This document shows positions 26,146 to 34,785 of a DNA stretch of 64,000 nucleotides, in pieces. Where the stretch lies: contig NZ_AUEW01000009.1 in the NCBI RefSeq assembly GCF_000426185.1, forward strand, positions 1-64,000, read 5' to 3'. Both the position numbers and the translations under genes were made by a program. Under the pieces are notes generated by a model. It was given only the letters and a program-made list of their open reading frames with translations, ran no database searches and was not told where the DNA came from. Positions within the stretch are counted from its first letter, which is position 1. Every line of letters begins with the position of its first letter. The stretch is from Cellulomonas sp. URHD0024. Lineage in GTDB: Bacteria; Actinomycetota; Actinomycetes; Actinomycetales; Cellulomonadaceae.

Positions 26146-26476
26146 GTGCACTCCTCACGAGCTGCGTGCCCACCGAACCCCGGGCTGGCGCACCGGGGGC
26201 CTACGAGCGGCGTTGTTCGATGCTAACGGCGCGGTGGTGCCCAGACTGCCCGTGTTCGCCAGGGGCGTGACGGCGGCCACTCCGACGCACCCGACGCGAC
26301 CGGTATCACGTCGGTATCAGGACGTTCGTCCGGTTGCCCCGGGTCATAGATCGCCGCCGATACCCGGTCTAGCGTCGGCCCGGCCGGCGCAGGCAGTCCC
26401 GAGACGCGCCGAGGCGACGACGCCCGGCGGCCCCGAACTCGTTCGTCCACGCACAGCTGCGGAGGGAGGGATCCCC
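26146..26476. promoter_or_regulatory. Divergent 331-base region between clpC and the ScyD/E-like gene
   Basis: No gene is seen. It must hold the clpC promoter on the minus strand and a promoter for the gene at 26477. Two points stand out: a ClgR-like box near 26253-26270, and a direct repeat of GGTATCACGTC and GGTATCAGGAC near 26300-26322. Confidence 0.5.
26253..26270. promoter_or_regulatory. Possible ClgR box upstream of clpC
   Basis: TGTTCGCCAGGGGCGTGA has the CGCC-N3-GGCG centre and flanking TGTT of the ClgR motif known to control clp genes in actinobacteria, with a few mismatches. It is about 108 bases upstream of the clpC start. Confidence 0.3.
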
Positions 26477-27473
26477 ATGACGGGTCCCCGCAGAGTCTTG
26501 CTCACGCTCGCATCGGTTCTGTTGCTCGTCCTCACACCGTCGGCCGCGTCCGCGCACCATCCGCCCCCGTCGCCAGAGCCGCAGCTGCTCGCCACCGGAC
26601 TCTCGGGCGCCTGGGGGAGCACCGTGGGCCCGGACGGCGCCTTGTACGTAGCGGAGTCGGTCTCCGGGGAGATCGCCCGTATCGACCCGCGCACCGGCGC
26701 GACCACCACGTTCGCCTCCGGCCTCCCGACCGCACCGAACGGCGGCCCCCACGACATCGCGTTCGTGCGGGGCACGGCCTACGTGCTGGTCGGCTTCATC
26801 ACGGAGGAGGCCGGCGGCGCGCCGGGCAACGTGGACGGCCTCTACAAGATGGACGGACCGAGCTCGTTCACTCTGGTTGCGGACATCGGCACGTTCGCCA
26901 AGGAGAACCCGCCGACCACCGACTACTTCATTGCGACAGGCGTCCCGTACGCCCCTCGAGCCGTACCGGGCCGGCTTCCTGGTCACCGACGGCCACCACA
27001 ACCGCGTCTACACGGTGGGGCTCGACGGCTCCGTGTCCGTGCGGATCGCGTTCGACAACATCGTCCCGACGGGTCTGGACGTCGTCGGCTCCCGGGTCTA
27101 TATGGCCGAGGCGGGCCCTCTGCCGCACCTGGCGGCGGACGGAAAGGTCGTGACGTTCGACAAGCGCTCCACGACCGCGACCGAGGTCGCCGCCGGCGGA
27201 CCGCTCATGGTCGACGTCCGGGCCGGGCATGGACACACCCTCTACGCACTCGCGCAGGGCGACTGGCCGCTCGGCGGGCAGGCGGGGTCTCCCGCGGCCC
27301 CGAACACGGGACAGCTGCTGAAGGTCGGCCGGCACGGCTCGCTCGACGTCGTCGCCGACGGCCTGAACCAGCCCGTCTCGTTCCAGATCATCGGCAGCTC
27401 GGCCTACGTCGTCACGCTCGGCGGGGAGGTGTGGACGGTCGACCTCGGCCGGCACGGCCACGGAGGGCACTGA
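26477..27473 (+). pseudogene. ScyD/ScyE-like secreted protein with a one-base frameshift
   Basis: The gene starts at ATG 26477 after a GGAGGGAGGG ribosome site and encodes a signal peptide ending PSAASA. The product is a beta-propeller-like protein (ETGLSGAWGSTVGPDG-type start, YVAESVSGEIARIDP, GGPHDIAFVRG). At 26951-26955 an extra C in GCCCC shifts the frame: before it the protein reads FIATGVPYA, after it, in the next frame, LEPYRAGFLVTDGHHNRVYTVG and on to GGEVWTVDLGRHGHGGH. The span of 997 bases is 3 x 332 + 1, as expected for one insertion. It is either a real recent frameshift or a sequencing error in a C-run. Without the extra base the protein would be about 331 residues. Confidence 0.82.
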
Positions 27474-27606
27474 CGCACACCGGCGGCGCGCACGCCAGGC
27501 CGAGGCCGATCCGCCGGTCAGCCCGTCGGGTGCGTCAGCGGACTGGTTGGACAGCAGGTGGGGCGTCCCGCACGCGTAGGAGATGGTGTCGCCGCGCGCG
27601 CGGTGG

Positions 27607-27622
27607 GAAATGCGGCCGAAAC
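27607..27622. promoter_or_regulatory. Possible GlnR site upstream of allB
   Basis: GAAAT-N6-GAAAC resembles the actinobacterial GlnR pattern (gTnAC-N6-GaAAC) with a good second half and a weaker first half. It lies about 62 bases before the allB start. A glnR gene is present in the same window. Confidence 0.3.
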
Positions 27623-27683
27623 ACCGCTTGAGGCACTGTGGCCGTAGCCTGGCGCGAGCCGGTATCCAGCCGCTGGAGGACAC

Positions 27684-29009
27684 ATGCCTGATCTGGTCGT
27701 GCGCGCACTGCGCGTCTGGCTCGAGGGTGCGTTCCGTCCGGCTCAGGTGCAGGTCAGCGGTGGTGCGGTGACCGGGATCCTGCCGTTCGAGCCGCCTGTG
27801 GCCGGTGCGGTCACGCTGCCCGACGACGAGGTGCTCCTGCCCGGTCTGGTCGACTCGCACGTGCACGTCAACGAGCCAGGACGCACGGCGTGGGAGGGGT
27901 TCACGTCGGCCACCCGGGCGGCGGCCGCGGGCGGCGTGACGACGATCGTCGACATGCCGCTCAACTCGATCCCGCCGACCACGACGGTCGAGGCGCTCGA
28001 GCTCAAGACCGACGCCACCATCGGCAAGCTCACCGCGGACGTGGCCTTCTGGGGCGGTGCCGTCCCCGGCAACCTCGGCTCCTTGAAGGCCCTGCACGAC
28101 GCCGGCGTGCGCGGGTTCAAGGCGTTCCTCGCACCCTCGGGGGTCGACGAGTTCGAGCACCTCCCCGAGGAGCTGCTGGAGCCCGCGCTCGCGGAGATCG
28201 CCGCGATCGGCAGTGTCCTGATCGTGCACGCGGAGGACCCGTCGCACCTGCACGAGGCACACGGCGGCTCCTACGACGACTTCGTCGCCTCCCGGCCGCC
28301 GATCTCCGAACGCAACGCGATCGCTCACGTCATCGACGCCATGCGCGTCACGGGGGCCCGGGCGCACATCCTGCACGTCTCGGCGGCGGACTCCCTCGAC
28401 CTCGTCCGGGAGGCCCGCGCCGAGGGTCTCCCGCTGACCGTCGAGACCTGCCCGCACTACCTGACCCTGCGCGCCGAGGACGTCCCCACCGGTGGGACCC
28501 AGTTCAAGTGCTGCCCGCCCATCCGCGACGGCGCCAACCAGGACCTCCTCTGGGAGGCAGTGCTCGACGGGACGTTCGACGCGATCGTCTCCGACCACTC
28601 GCCGTCCACCGCCGACCTCAAGCGCGGCGACTTCGGCTCCTCGTGGGGCGGGATCGCCGGTCTGCAGCTGGGGTTCACGGTGGTGTGGACGGAGGCGCGG
28701 CGGCGTGGGCTGCCGCTCGACGCGATCCTGCCGCTGTTCACCACCGGCCCGGCGCGCGTCGCGGGTCTGGCGGCGGGCGTCATCGAGGTCGGAGCCCCGG
28801 CCCACCTCGTCGCGTTCGCCCCCGACGACGAGTGGGTGGTCGACGTCCGCGCCCTGGAGCACAAGAACCCCATCTCCCCGTACGACGGAGCACGCGTCAC
28901 GGGGCTCGCCCGGAGCGTGTGGCTGCGCGGGGAGCCGATCGTGGAGCGCGGCCTCGTCAGCAGAGCCGGAACCGGGCGGACGATCCTGCCGGAGGCCGAA
29001 GGTGCGTAG
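27684..29009 (+). CDS. allB: Allantoinase
   Basis: About 441 residues. It hydrolyses the ring of allantoin to allantoate. As a cyclic amidohydrolase it shows metal ligands in DSHVHVNEPGRTAWEGF, the carboxylated Lys in GFKAFLAPSG, HAED, the later His in HILHVSAAD and the Asp in SDHSPS. Its length and order match AllB. It begins the purine-breakdown locus, although the gene after it (29014-29694) is on the other strand and interrupts the set. A weak GlnR-like site and a TAGCCT hexamer lie upstream. Confidence 0.95.
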   Translation: MPDLVVRALRVWLEGAFRPAQVQVSGGAVTGILPFEPPVAGAVTLPDDEVLLPGLVDSHVHVNEPGRTAWEGFTSATRAAAAGGVTTIVDMPLNSIPPTTTVEALELKTDATIGKLTADVAFWGGAVPGNLGSLKALHDAGVRGFKAFLAPSGVDEFEHLPEELLEPALAEIAAIGSVLIVHAEDPSHLHEAHGGSYDDFVASRPPISERNAIAHVIDAMRVTGARAHILHVSAADSLDLVREARAEGLPLTVETCPHYLTLRAEDVPTGGTQFKCCPPIRDGANQDLLWEAVLDGTFDAIVSDHSPSTADLKRGDFGSSWGGIAGLQLGFTVVWTEARRRGLPLDAILPLFTTGPARVAGLAAGVIEVGAPAHLVAFAPDDEWVVDVRALEHKNPISPYDGARVTGLARSVWLRGEPIVERGLVSRAGTGRTILPEAEGA

Positions 29010-29013
29010 GGCG

Positions 29014-29694
29014 TCAGGCCTCGCGGTGCCGGTGGCCCAGCGCGACGGTGACGAGGGCGAGCGCGCCGGCCACGAGCATCCCCACGCCGACGCCACGCTC
29101 ACCGCCCACCTTGAGCAGCAGGGCTCCGAAGGCCGCACCGACCAGGATCAGCGCGACCGCGAGCGAGCGGCGCGCCCAGCCGTCGCCGGTGCCACCGGCC
29201 AGGCGCGAGTCGGCAGCGAGCCCGGTCAGGGTGCTCGTCACGACGACCGTCGTCACGTCCTTCACGGCCAGACGGCGCGCCGCAGCGGCCTGCAGGCCCA
29301 TCGCGACGGCGAGCACCCCGGTCACGACGAGAGCCCAGACCTGGCCCTGCGCCGGCGGTTCGACGACGGCGGCGATGCCGAGGCCGACCGCCAGCACGCC
29401 GGTCGCCAGAAACGTCATGCTCGTCCGGTGCGACCAGCCCGCGGGTGCGGTCCGCAGCACCCGTCCCCCGATCGCGGCACCGCCCAGGAAGGCCGCGAGC
29501 GCGATGGCCGGACCGAGGATCGGCAGGTCGTTCCCACCGACGAGCGCCATGCCGAGGATGACCACGTTGCCCGTCATGTTCGCCGTGAACACGCGGTCCA
29601 GGCCGAGGTAGCCGACGGCGTCGACGATGCCGGTCGTGAACGTCAGCGCCAGCATCAGCACCAGGTGTCGGCGCGTGTCGTCCCAGGTCTTCAC
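29014..29694 (-). CDS. YoaK/DUF1275 family membrane protein
   Basis: About 226 residues from GTG 29694. It begins with LVLMLALTFTTGIVDAVGYLGLDRVFTANMTGNVV, the hallmark of the DUF1275 family, and has six or so membrane helices. The function is unknown; small-molecule transport has been suggested for the family. It converges on allB with four bases between the stops and diverges from the formamidase gene by 26 bases, so it may share control with the purine locus. Confidence 0.87.
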   Translation of the reverse strand: MKTWDDTRRHLVLMLALTFTTGIVDAVGYLGLDRVFTANMTGNVVILGMALVGGNDLPILGPAIALAAFLGGAAIGGRVLRTAPAGWSHRTSMTFLATGVLAVGLGIAAVVEPPAQGQVWALVVTGVLAVAMGLQAAAARRLAVKDVTTVVVTSTLTGLAADSRLAGGTGDGWARRSLAVALILVGAAFGALLLKVGGERGVGVGMLVAGALALVTVALGHRHREA

Positions 29695-29720
29695 GGCGTC
29701 ATCGTGGGGGTCCGGGCCTG

Positions 29721-30791
29721 GTGAGTGCAACGTTGCAGCCCGGCACAGGCCCGGTGCAGGCGCCCACGTACCTGCCCTCGACACCGGGCACGGTCCTCTG
29801 GGGGCGCCTCCCGTGCGGCTCCGACGAGCCGGTCCTGCGGGTCGTCGACGGCGCCGAGGTCACCATCGACACGGTCAGCCACGAGGGCCTGCTCGCCGAC
29901 CAGGGCAGCGATCCGCTCGCGTACTTCACCGGCCACGGGGTGGCGCCGCAGGACGTGCTGACCGACGCGATCGAGATCGTCGCCGCCCTGCGCCGCGGCC
30001 CCGACGACGGCCCGCACCTCGTCACCGGCCCGATCTTCGTCGACGGTGCGATGCCCGGGGACCTGCTCGCCATCACCGTCCTGGAGACCACGCCCCGTGT
30101 CCCGTACGGCGTGATCTCCAACCGGCACGGACGCGGTGCGCTGGCCGGCGAGCTGCCGCGTGCGGCCGACGAGGTCAGCGTGTTCACGCCGGTGGTCGAG
30201 GGCCACGGACGGCTGCCGCTCGTGGAGGGCGGGTCGCGGGACGTGGCGTTCCCGCTCGCGCCGTTCCTCGGGATCATGGGCGTCGCGGTCGCCGGGGACG
30301 AGCGGCCGCACTCCGTCCCGCCCGGCGCGCACGGTGGCAACCTCGACATCAACCTGCTCCAGGTCGGGGCCACGCTCTACCTGCCCGTCCAGGTGCCCGG
30401 TGCACTCGCGTACGTCGGCGACCCGCACTTCGCGCAGGGCGACGGAGAGGTCGCGCTGACGGCGCTGGAGGCGTCGCTCCGGGTGACGCTGCGGTTCGAC
30501 GTCGTGCCGGCCATGGTCGCGAAGGCACAGTTCGGGGAGCTCGACGGGCCGTTGGTGAGGACGGCCGAGTACCTCGTCCCGACGGGGCTGCACAGCGAGC
30601 TGGACGAGGCCGTGCGGCGCTGCGTCCGCGCCGCGATCGCCCTCCTGCGGGCACGCTGGGGCATGGACGAGCACCTGGCCTACGCGTACCTGTCGGCGGC
30701 GACGGACTTCGACATCTCCCAGGTGGTCGACCTGGTGTGCGGTGTGCACGCCCGGATCCGCGTGGCCGACTTCGACGGGGTGAGCGCATGA
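29721..30791 (+). CDS. Acetamidase/formamidase family protein
   Basis: A 356-residue FmdA/AmdA-type amidohydrolase starting at GTG 29721. Typical marks are GPIFVDGAMPGDLLAITVLE, the HSVPPGAHGGNLDINLLQVGATLYLPVQVPGALAYVGDPHFAQGDGEV stretch in pieces and YAYLSAATDFDISQVVD near the end. The family releases ammonia from short amides such as formamide and acetamide using a metal centre. It is the first gene of a four-gene overlapping set with the AtzH-amidase fusion, pucG and allC. Because the set should yield oxalurate, a role on oxamate or another small amide from allantoin is a reasonable inference. Confidence 0.88.
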   Translation: MSATLQPGTGPVQAPTYLPSTPGTVLWGRLPCGSDEPVLRVVDGAEVTIDTVSHEGLLADQGSDPLAYFTGHGVAPQDVLTDAIEIVAALRRGPDDGPHLVTGPIFVDGAMPGDLLAITVLETTPRVPYGVISNRHGRGALAGELPRAADEVSVFTPVVEGHGRLPLVEGGSRDVAFPLAPFLGIMGVAVAGDERPHSVPPGAHGGNLDINLLQVGATLYLPVQVPGALAYVGDPHFAQGDGEVALTALEASLRVTLRFDVVPAMVAKAQFGELDGPLVRTAEYLVPTGLHSELDEAVRRCVRAAIALLRARWGMDEHLAYAYLSAATDFDISQVVDLVCGVHARIRVADFDGVSA

Positions 30792-32320
30792 CCGAACCTC
30801 CGGCCGAGCTCCGGGCCGCCTTCGAGGCGTACGAGACCGCGATCCTCGACGACGACGTCGCGGTCCTCGACGACTCGTTCGCGCCCGGTCCGACGACGTT
30901 GCGTGGCGACACGGACGGACTGCTCGTCGGGCACGACGCGATCAGCGCGTTCCGCAGGGGCCGGGGCGGCGTCGGACCGCGGACCCTGGACCGGGTCGAG
31001 ACGCGGAAGCTGGCCGAGGACTGCTGGCTGATCGTCGCGACGAGCCGCTACGCCGGCGGCGGGACCGGCCTGCAGACCCAGGTCTGGCAGCTGGCAGACG
31101 GTCGCTGGCGGATCACCGCAGCGCACGTGACCGGGCGGACGCAGAGCTTCGACCGGTCGACCTGGCGGACGGTCGGCGACCCGCTCTACCAGGGCGCGTT
31201 CGAGGGTCCGCTGGTGGGGATGCGCGTCGCGGTCAAGGACCTGTTCGCGATCAGCGGCTACCGGATCGGCGCGGGCAACCCGACCTGGCTGCGCGAGGCC
31301 CACCGCGAGCGCCACCACGCCCCCGTGGTGCTGGACCTGCTGCGCGGCGGCGCCTCGATCCGAGGCCTGGCCCGAACGGACGAGCTCGCCTACTCGATCG
31401 CCGGCGACAACGCGCACTACGGCACCCCGGTCAACGGTGCGGTGGTCGGCGCGCTGCCGGGCGGCTCGTCGAGCGGTCCTGCCACCGCCGTCGCCACGGG
31501 CCAGGCGGACGTCGGGCTCGCCAGCGACACGGCCGGCTCCATCCGCGTCCCGGCCAGCTACCAGGGCCTGTGGGGTCTGCGGACCACGCACGGCCTCGTG
31601 CCGCGGCAGGGGATGCTCCCGCTCGCGCCGTCGTTCGACACGGTGGGTTGGCTGACCCGCGACGGCGCGACGCTCGAGGCGGTCGCGTCGTGGTGCCTGG
31701 AGACGGCGGTCGACGAGTCGGTCCCGGACGCACACGCCCTGCCAGACCTCCTGCGGGTCCCGCGCGAGGCTCTCGCGGGCAGCGAGCCGGCGACCCGGGC
31801 GGCGTTCGAGGCGTGGTGCGCGCGGCGGGAGGTCGAGCTCGTCGACGTCGGCCCGCTGGACGGTTGGTACGAGGCGTTCCGTGTGGTCCAGGCCGCCGAG
31901 GCGTGGCGCACGCACGGTCAGTGGATCACCGAGCACCCCGATGCGGTCGGCCCCGGCGTCCGCGCACGGTTCGAGGTCGCCGCGACGGTCACCGCCGACC
32001 AGGAGGCGCAGGGCCGGGAACGGCTGGCGAGGTACGCCGAGGTCGTCCGCTCCCTCGTCGCCGACGCGGTCCTTGCCCTGCCCAGCGCCCCCGGTCCGGC
32101 CCCCGCGCGCGGTCCCATGGCCGACGACGTCCGCGCCGGGACCCTGCGGATGACCGCCCTTGCGGGCATCGGCGGGCTGCCCGCGCTGAGCGTCCCGGCG
32201 CTTCGCGTCGAGGGCCCCCTCGGCCTCGCACCGGTCGGCGTCTGCCTCGTCGGACCCCGCGGGAGCGACCTGTCCCTGGTGCGACACGCACGCCGCCTCA
32301 CGTCTGGAGAGCTCGCATGA
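30788..32320 (+). CDS. AtzH/HpxZ-like domain fused to an amidase
   Basis: About 510 residues; the ATG overlaps the previous stop (ATGA). Residues 1-125 form an NTF2-like AtzH/DUF3225 domain (LRAAFEAYETAILDDDVAVLDDSF, ITAAHVTGRTQ). Residues 130-510 are an amidase-signature enzyme with a complete Ser-Ser-Lys triad: Lys150 in VAVKDLF, a serine around 227-228 in GGSSSGPATAVA and nucleophile Ser251 in SDTAGSIRVPA. In Klebsiella the separate HpxZ (AtzH-like) protein and a neighbouring amidase are linked to oxalurate breakdown, and AtzF cleaves the related compound allophanate. Placed directly before pucG, whose product is oxalurate, this fusion is a good oxalurate hydrolase candidate. The substrate is inference. 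Confidence 0.88.
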   Translation: MTEPPAELRAAFEAYETAILDDDVAVLDDSFAPGPTTLRGDTDGLLVGHDAISAFRRGRGGVGPRTLDRVETRKLAEDCWLIVATSRYAGGGTGLQTQVWQLADGRWRITAAHVTGRTQSFDRSTWRTVGDPLYQGAFEGPLVGMRVAVKDLFAISGYRIGAGNPTWLREAHRERHHAPVVLDLLRGGASIRGLARTDELAYSIAGDNAHYGTPVNGAVVGALPGGSSSGPATAVATGQADVGLASDTAGSIRVPASYQGLWGLRTTHGLVPRQGMLPLAPSFDTVGWLTRDGATLEAVASWCLETAVDESVPDAHALPDLLRVPREALAGSEPATRAAFEAWCARREVELVDVGPLDGWYEAFRVVQAAEAWRTHGQWITEHPDAVGPGVRARFEVAATVTADQEAQGRERLARYAEVVRSLVADAVLALPSAPGPAPARGPMADDVRAGTLRMTALAGIGGLPALSVPALRVEGPLGLAPVGVCLVGPRGSDLSLVRHARRLTSGELA

Positions 32321-33528
32321 CACGCCCGGTGAACCCGCCTCCTCGCCTCCTGATGGGTCCGGGACCGGTCAACGCCGACCCGCGCGTGCTGCGGGCCATG
32401 TCCACGCCGCTGGTCGGCCAGTACGACCCGGTCATGACCGGGTACATGAACGAGACGCAGGCGCTGTACCGGCAGATCTTCTCGACGACGAACGAGGCGA
32501 CGTTGCTCGTGGACGGGACGTCACGCGCGGGGATCGAGGCGGCGATCGTGTCCCTCGTGCGGCCGGGGCAGCGCGTCCTGGTCCCGGTGTTCGGCCGGTT
32601 CGGGCACCTGCTCGCGGAGATCGCGCTGCGCGCCCAGGCCGAGGTGCACACCGTCGAGGTCGAGTGGGGGCAGGTGTTCACGCCGTCGGCGATCGAGGAC
32701 GCCATCACGCGCGTCAAGCCGCACCTGCTCGCGATCGTGCAGGGCGACACGTCCACGACGATGAACCAGCCGCTCGACGAGCTGGGCGCGATCTGCGCCA
32801 AGCACGGCGTGCTGTTCTACACGGACGCGACCGCGTCACTCGGCGGGAACGCGTTCGAGATGGACGCCTGGGGCCTGGACGCCGCCACCGCCGGGCTGCA
32901 GAAGTGCCTGTCGGGCCCGTCGGGGAGCGCGCCGATCAGCCTGTCCGACCGTGCCGTCGCCGAGATCCGCAGCCGCACGCGTATCGAGGCCGGCATCCGT
33001 GAGGAGTCGGACGAGGACACGGGCGAACCTGTGCACTCCAACTACTTCGACCTCGGCATGGTCCTCGACTACTGGGGACCGCGGCGGCTCAACCACCACA
33101 CCGAGGCGACGACCATGCTCTACGGCGCCCACGAGTGCGCGCGCGTGATCCTGGAGGAGGGCCGCTCGGCGGTCATCGACCGGCACGAGCGCGCGGGCCG
33201 GGCGATGCTGGCGGGCGTGCAGGGACTCGGCCTGTCGGTGTTCGGGTCCGTGAGCCACAAGATGAACAACGTCGTGGCCGTGTTCATCCCGTCCGTGGTC
33301 GCCGGCGACGCCGTGCGCGCTGACCTGCTGAACGACTTCAGCATCGAGATCGGGACGTCGTTCGGGCCGCTGCACGGGCGTGTGTGGCGGATCGGCACCA
33401 TGGGCGTCAACGCTCGCCTCGACTCGGTCCTGGTGACGCTCGCCGCGCTGGAGCAGGTGCTCCGCCGGCACGGCGCGTCCGTCCCCGTCGGTGGCGGTGT
33501 GGACGCGGCCTACGAGGCGTGGGGCTGA
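32317..33528 (+). CDS. pucG: (S)-ureidoglycine--glyoxylate aminotransferase
   Basis: About 403 residues, class V PLP enzyme. It moves the amino group of ureidoglycine to glyoxylate, giving oxalurate and glycine. The PLP lysine lies in GLQKCLSGPSG; LLMGPGPVNADPRVL opens the protein. GQYDP and RLNHHT carry the Gln and Asn residues that separate the ureidoglycine enzymes from plain alanine-glyoxylate aminotransferases, by analogy to Bacillus PucG. It overlaps its neighbours at both ends (ATGA with the amidase, TGATG with allC). Genomic context makes this identity firm. Confidence 0.92.
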   Translation: MTRPVNPPPRLLMGPGPVNADPRVLRAMSTPLVGQYDPVMTGYMNETQALYRQIFSTTNEATLLVDGTSRAGIEAAIVSLVRPGQRVLVPVFGRFGHLLAEIALRAQAEVHTVEVEWGQVFTPSAIEDAITRVKPHLLAIVQGDTSTTMNQPLDELGAICAKHGVLFYTDATASLGGNAFEMDAWGLDAATAGLQKCLSGPSGSAPISLSDRAVAEIRSRTRIEAGIREESDEDTGEPVHSNYFDLGMVLDYWGPRRLNHHTEATTMLYGAHECARVILEEGRSAVIDRHERAGRAMLAGVQGLGLSVFGSVSHKMNNVVAVFIPSVVAGDAVRADLLNDFSIEIGTSFGPLHGRVWRIGTMGVNARLDSVLVTLAALEQVLRRHGASVPVGGGVDAAYEAWG

Positions 33529-34766
33529 TGTTCACGGAGGCTGCGCGTCGGATCATGGCGCGGTGCGACGAGCTCGCTCGCTACACCTCGATGGAGGGCG
33601 GGATCGAGCGCGTCTACCTGTCCCCCGAGCACGCGCGCGTCAACCGCCTGGCGTCGCGCTGGATGCGTGAGGTCGGCCTCGACACCTGGCAGGACGAGGC
33701 CGGGAACCTCAACGGGCACCTGGACGGGAAGGATCGCGAGGCGCCGACGCTGCTGCTGGGGTCCCACCTCGACAGCGTCCGCGACGCGGGTCGGTACGAC
33801 GGCATCCTCGGCGTGCTCATGGCGATCGAGGTGGTGCGGGCCCTGAAGCCTCGGGCTGCCTCGTTCAGGTTCGGCCTCGACGTCGTGGCGTTCTGGGACG
33901 AGGAGGGCGCCCGTTTCGGCACCGCCCTGCTCGGCAGCTCCGCGATGGCGGGCACCTGGAACCCCGCCTGGTGGGACCTGACCGACGTGCACGGCACCAC
34001 TTTGAAGACGGCGTTCCGGGAGTTCGGCCTCGACCCGGGGAGGGTGGGGGCGGCGGCACGCCGCCCGGAGAGCCTCGCCGGGTATCTCGAGGCCCACATC
34101 GAGCAGGGTCCGGATCTCGACCGGTCGAACGCACCGCTCGGCGTCGTCACCTCGATCGCGAGCGCCAGGCGGTTCTCCGTCCAGATCCTCGGCGAGGCCC
34201 GGCACGCCGGCGGGACCCGCTACGAGGACCGGCACGACGCACTGCTCGGCGCCTCGGAGGCGACCCTGGCCGTCGAGCGGCTCTGCCGGGCGGAGCACCA
34301 CATCGTCGGAACCGTCGGGCGCCTGGAGACGTTCCCCGGTGCCGTCAACGTGGTGCCGGGCGAGGCGCACCTCACCGTCGACCTGCGCGGCGAGCACGAC
34401 GACGACCGCGACCGCGTCTGGGCGGCCATCTCCCGGGAGATCGACCAGATCACCGGGCGCCGGGGACTCACGTGGTCGTCGCGCCAGATCCACGAGGCAC
34501 CGGCGGTCTGGTGCGACGGGCTGCTGCAGGACGTGGTGCGCGCGGGCATCGAGGACACCGGCGCGGGCGAGGCCCCGACCATGTTCAGCCGCGCCGGGCA
34601 CGACGCCATGGCGATCGGCGCGGTCACCGGCGTCGGCATGCTCTTCCTGCGCAACCCCGACGGGATCAGCCACCACCCGGACGAGTCCGTCAGCCTCGCC
34701 GACGTCGAGACCGGCCTGCGCGCGCTCGCCTCGACGGTCGAGCACCTGGCCCGCGAGGCGTCATGA
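33528..34766 (+). CDS. allC: Allantoate amidohydrolase
   Basis: About 412 residues, M20/hydantoinase-carbamoylase family. It hydrolyses allantoate to (S)-ureidoglycine with release of ammonia and CO2. Metal-binding residues are visible in GSHLDSVRDAGRYDG, DEEGARFG and AHIEQGP, and the dimerisation lid region includes GEARHAGGTRYEDRHDAL. The start ATG overlaps the pucG stop (TGATG). It supplies the substrate of PucG, so the two form consecutive steps. No ureidoglycine aminohydrolase or ureidoglycolate enzyme is seen nearby, consistent with a transaminase route. Confidence 0.93.
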   Translation: MFTEAARRIMARCDELARYTSMEGGIERVYLSPEHARVNRLASRWMREVGLDTWQDEAGNLNGHLDGKDREAPTLLLGSHLDSVRDAGRYDGILGVLMAIEVVRALKPRAASFRFGLDVVAFWDEEGARFGTALLGSSAMAGTWNPAWWDLTDVHGTTLKTAFREFGLDPGRVGAAARRPESLAGYLEAHIEQGPDLDRSNAPLGVVTSIASARRFSVQILGEARHAGGTRYEDRHDALLGASEATLAVERLCRAEHHIVGTVGRLETFPGAVNVVPGEAHLTVDLRGEHDDDRDRVWAAISREIDQITGRRGLTWSSRQIHEAPAVWCDGLLQDVVRAGIEDTGAGEAPTMFSRAGHDAMAIGAVTGVGMLFLRNPDGISHHPDESVSLADVETGLRALASTVEHLAREAS

Positions 34767-34785
34767 TCGCCGCCTCCCGTGGCGG

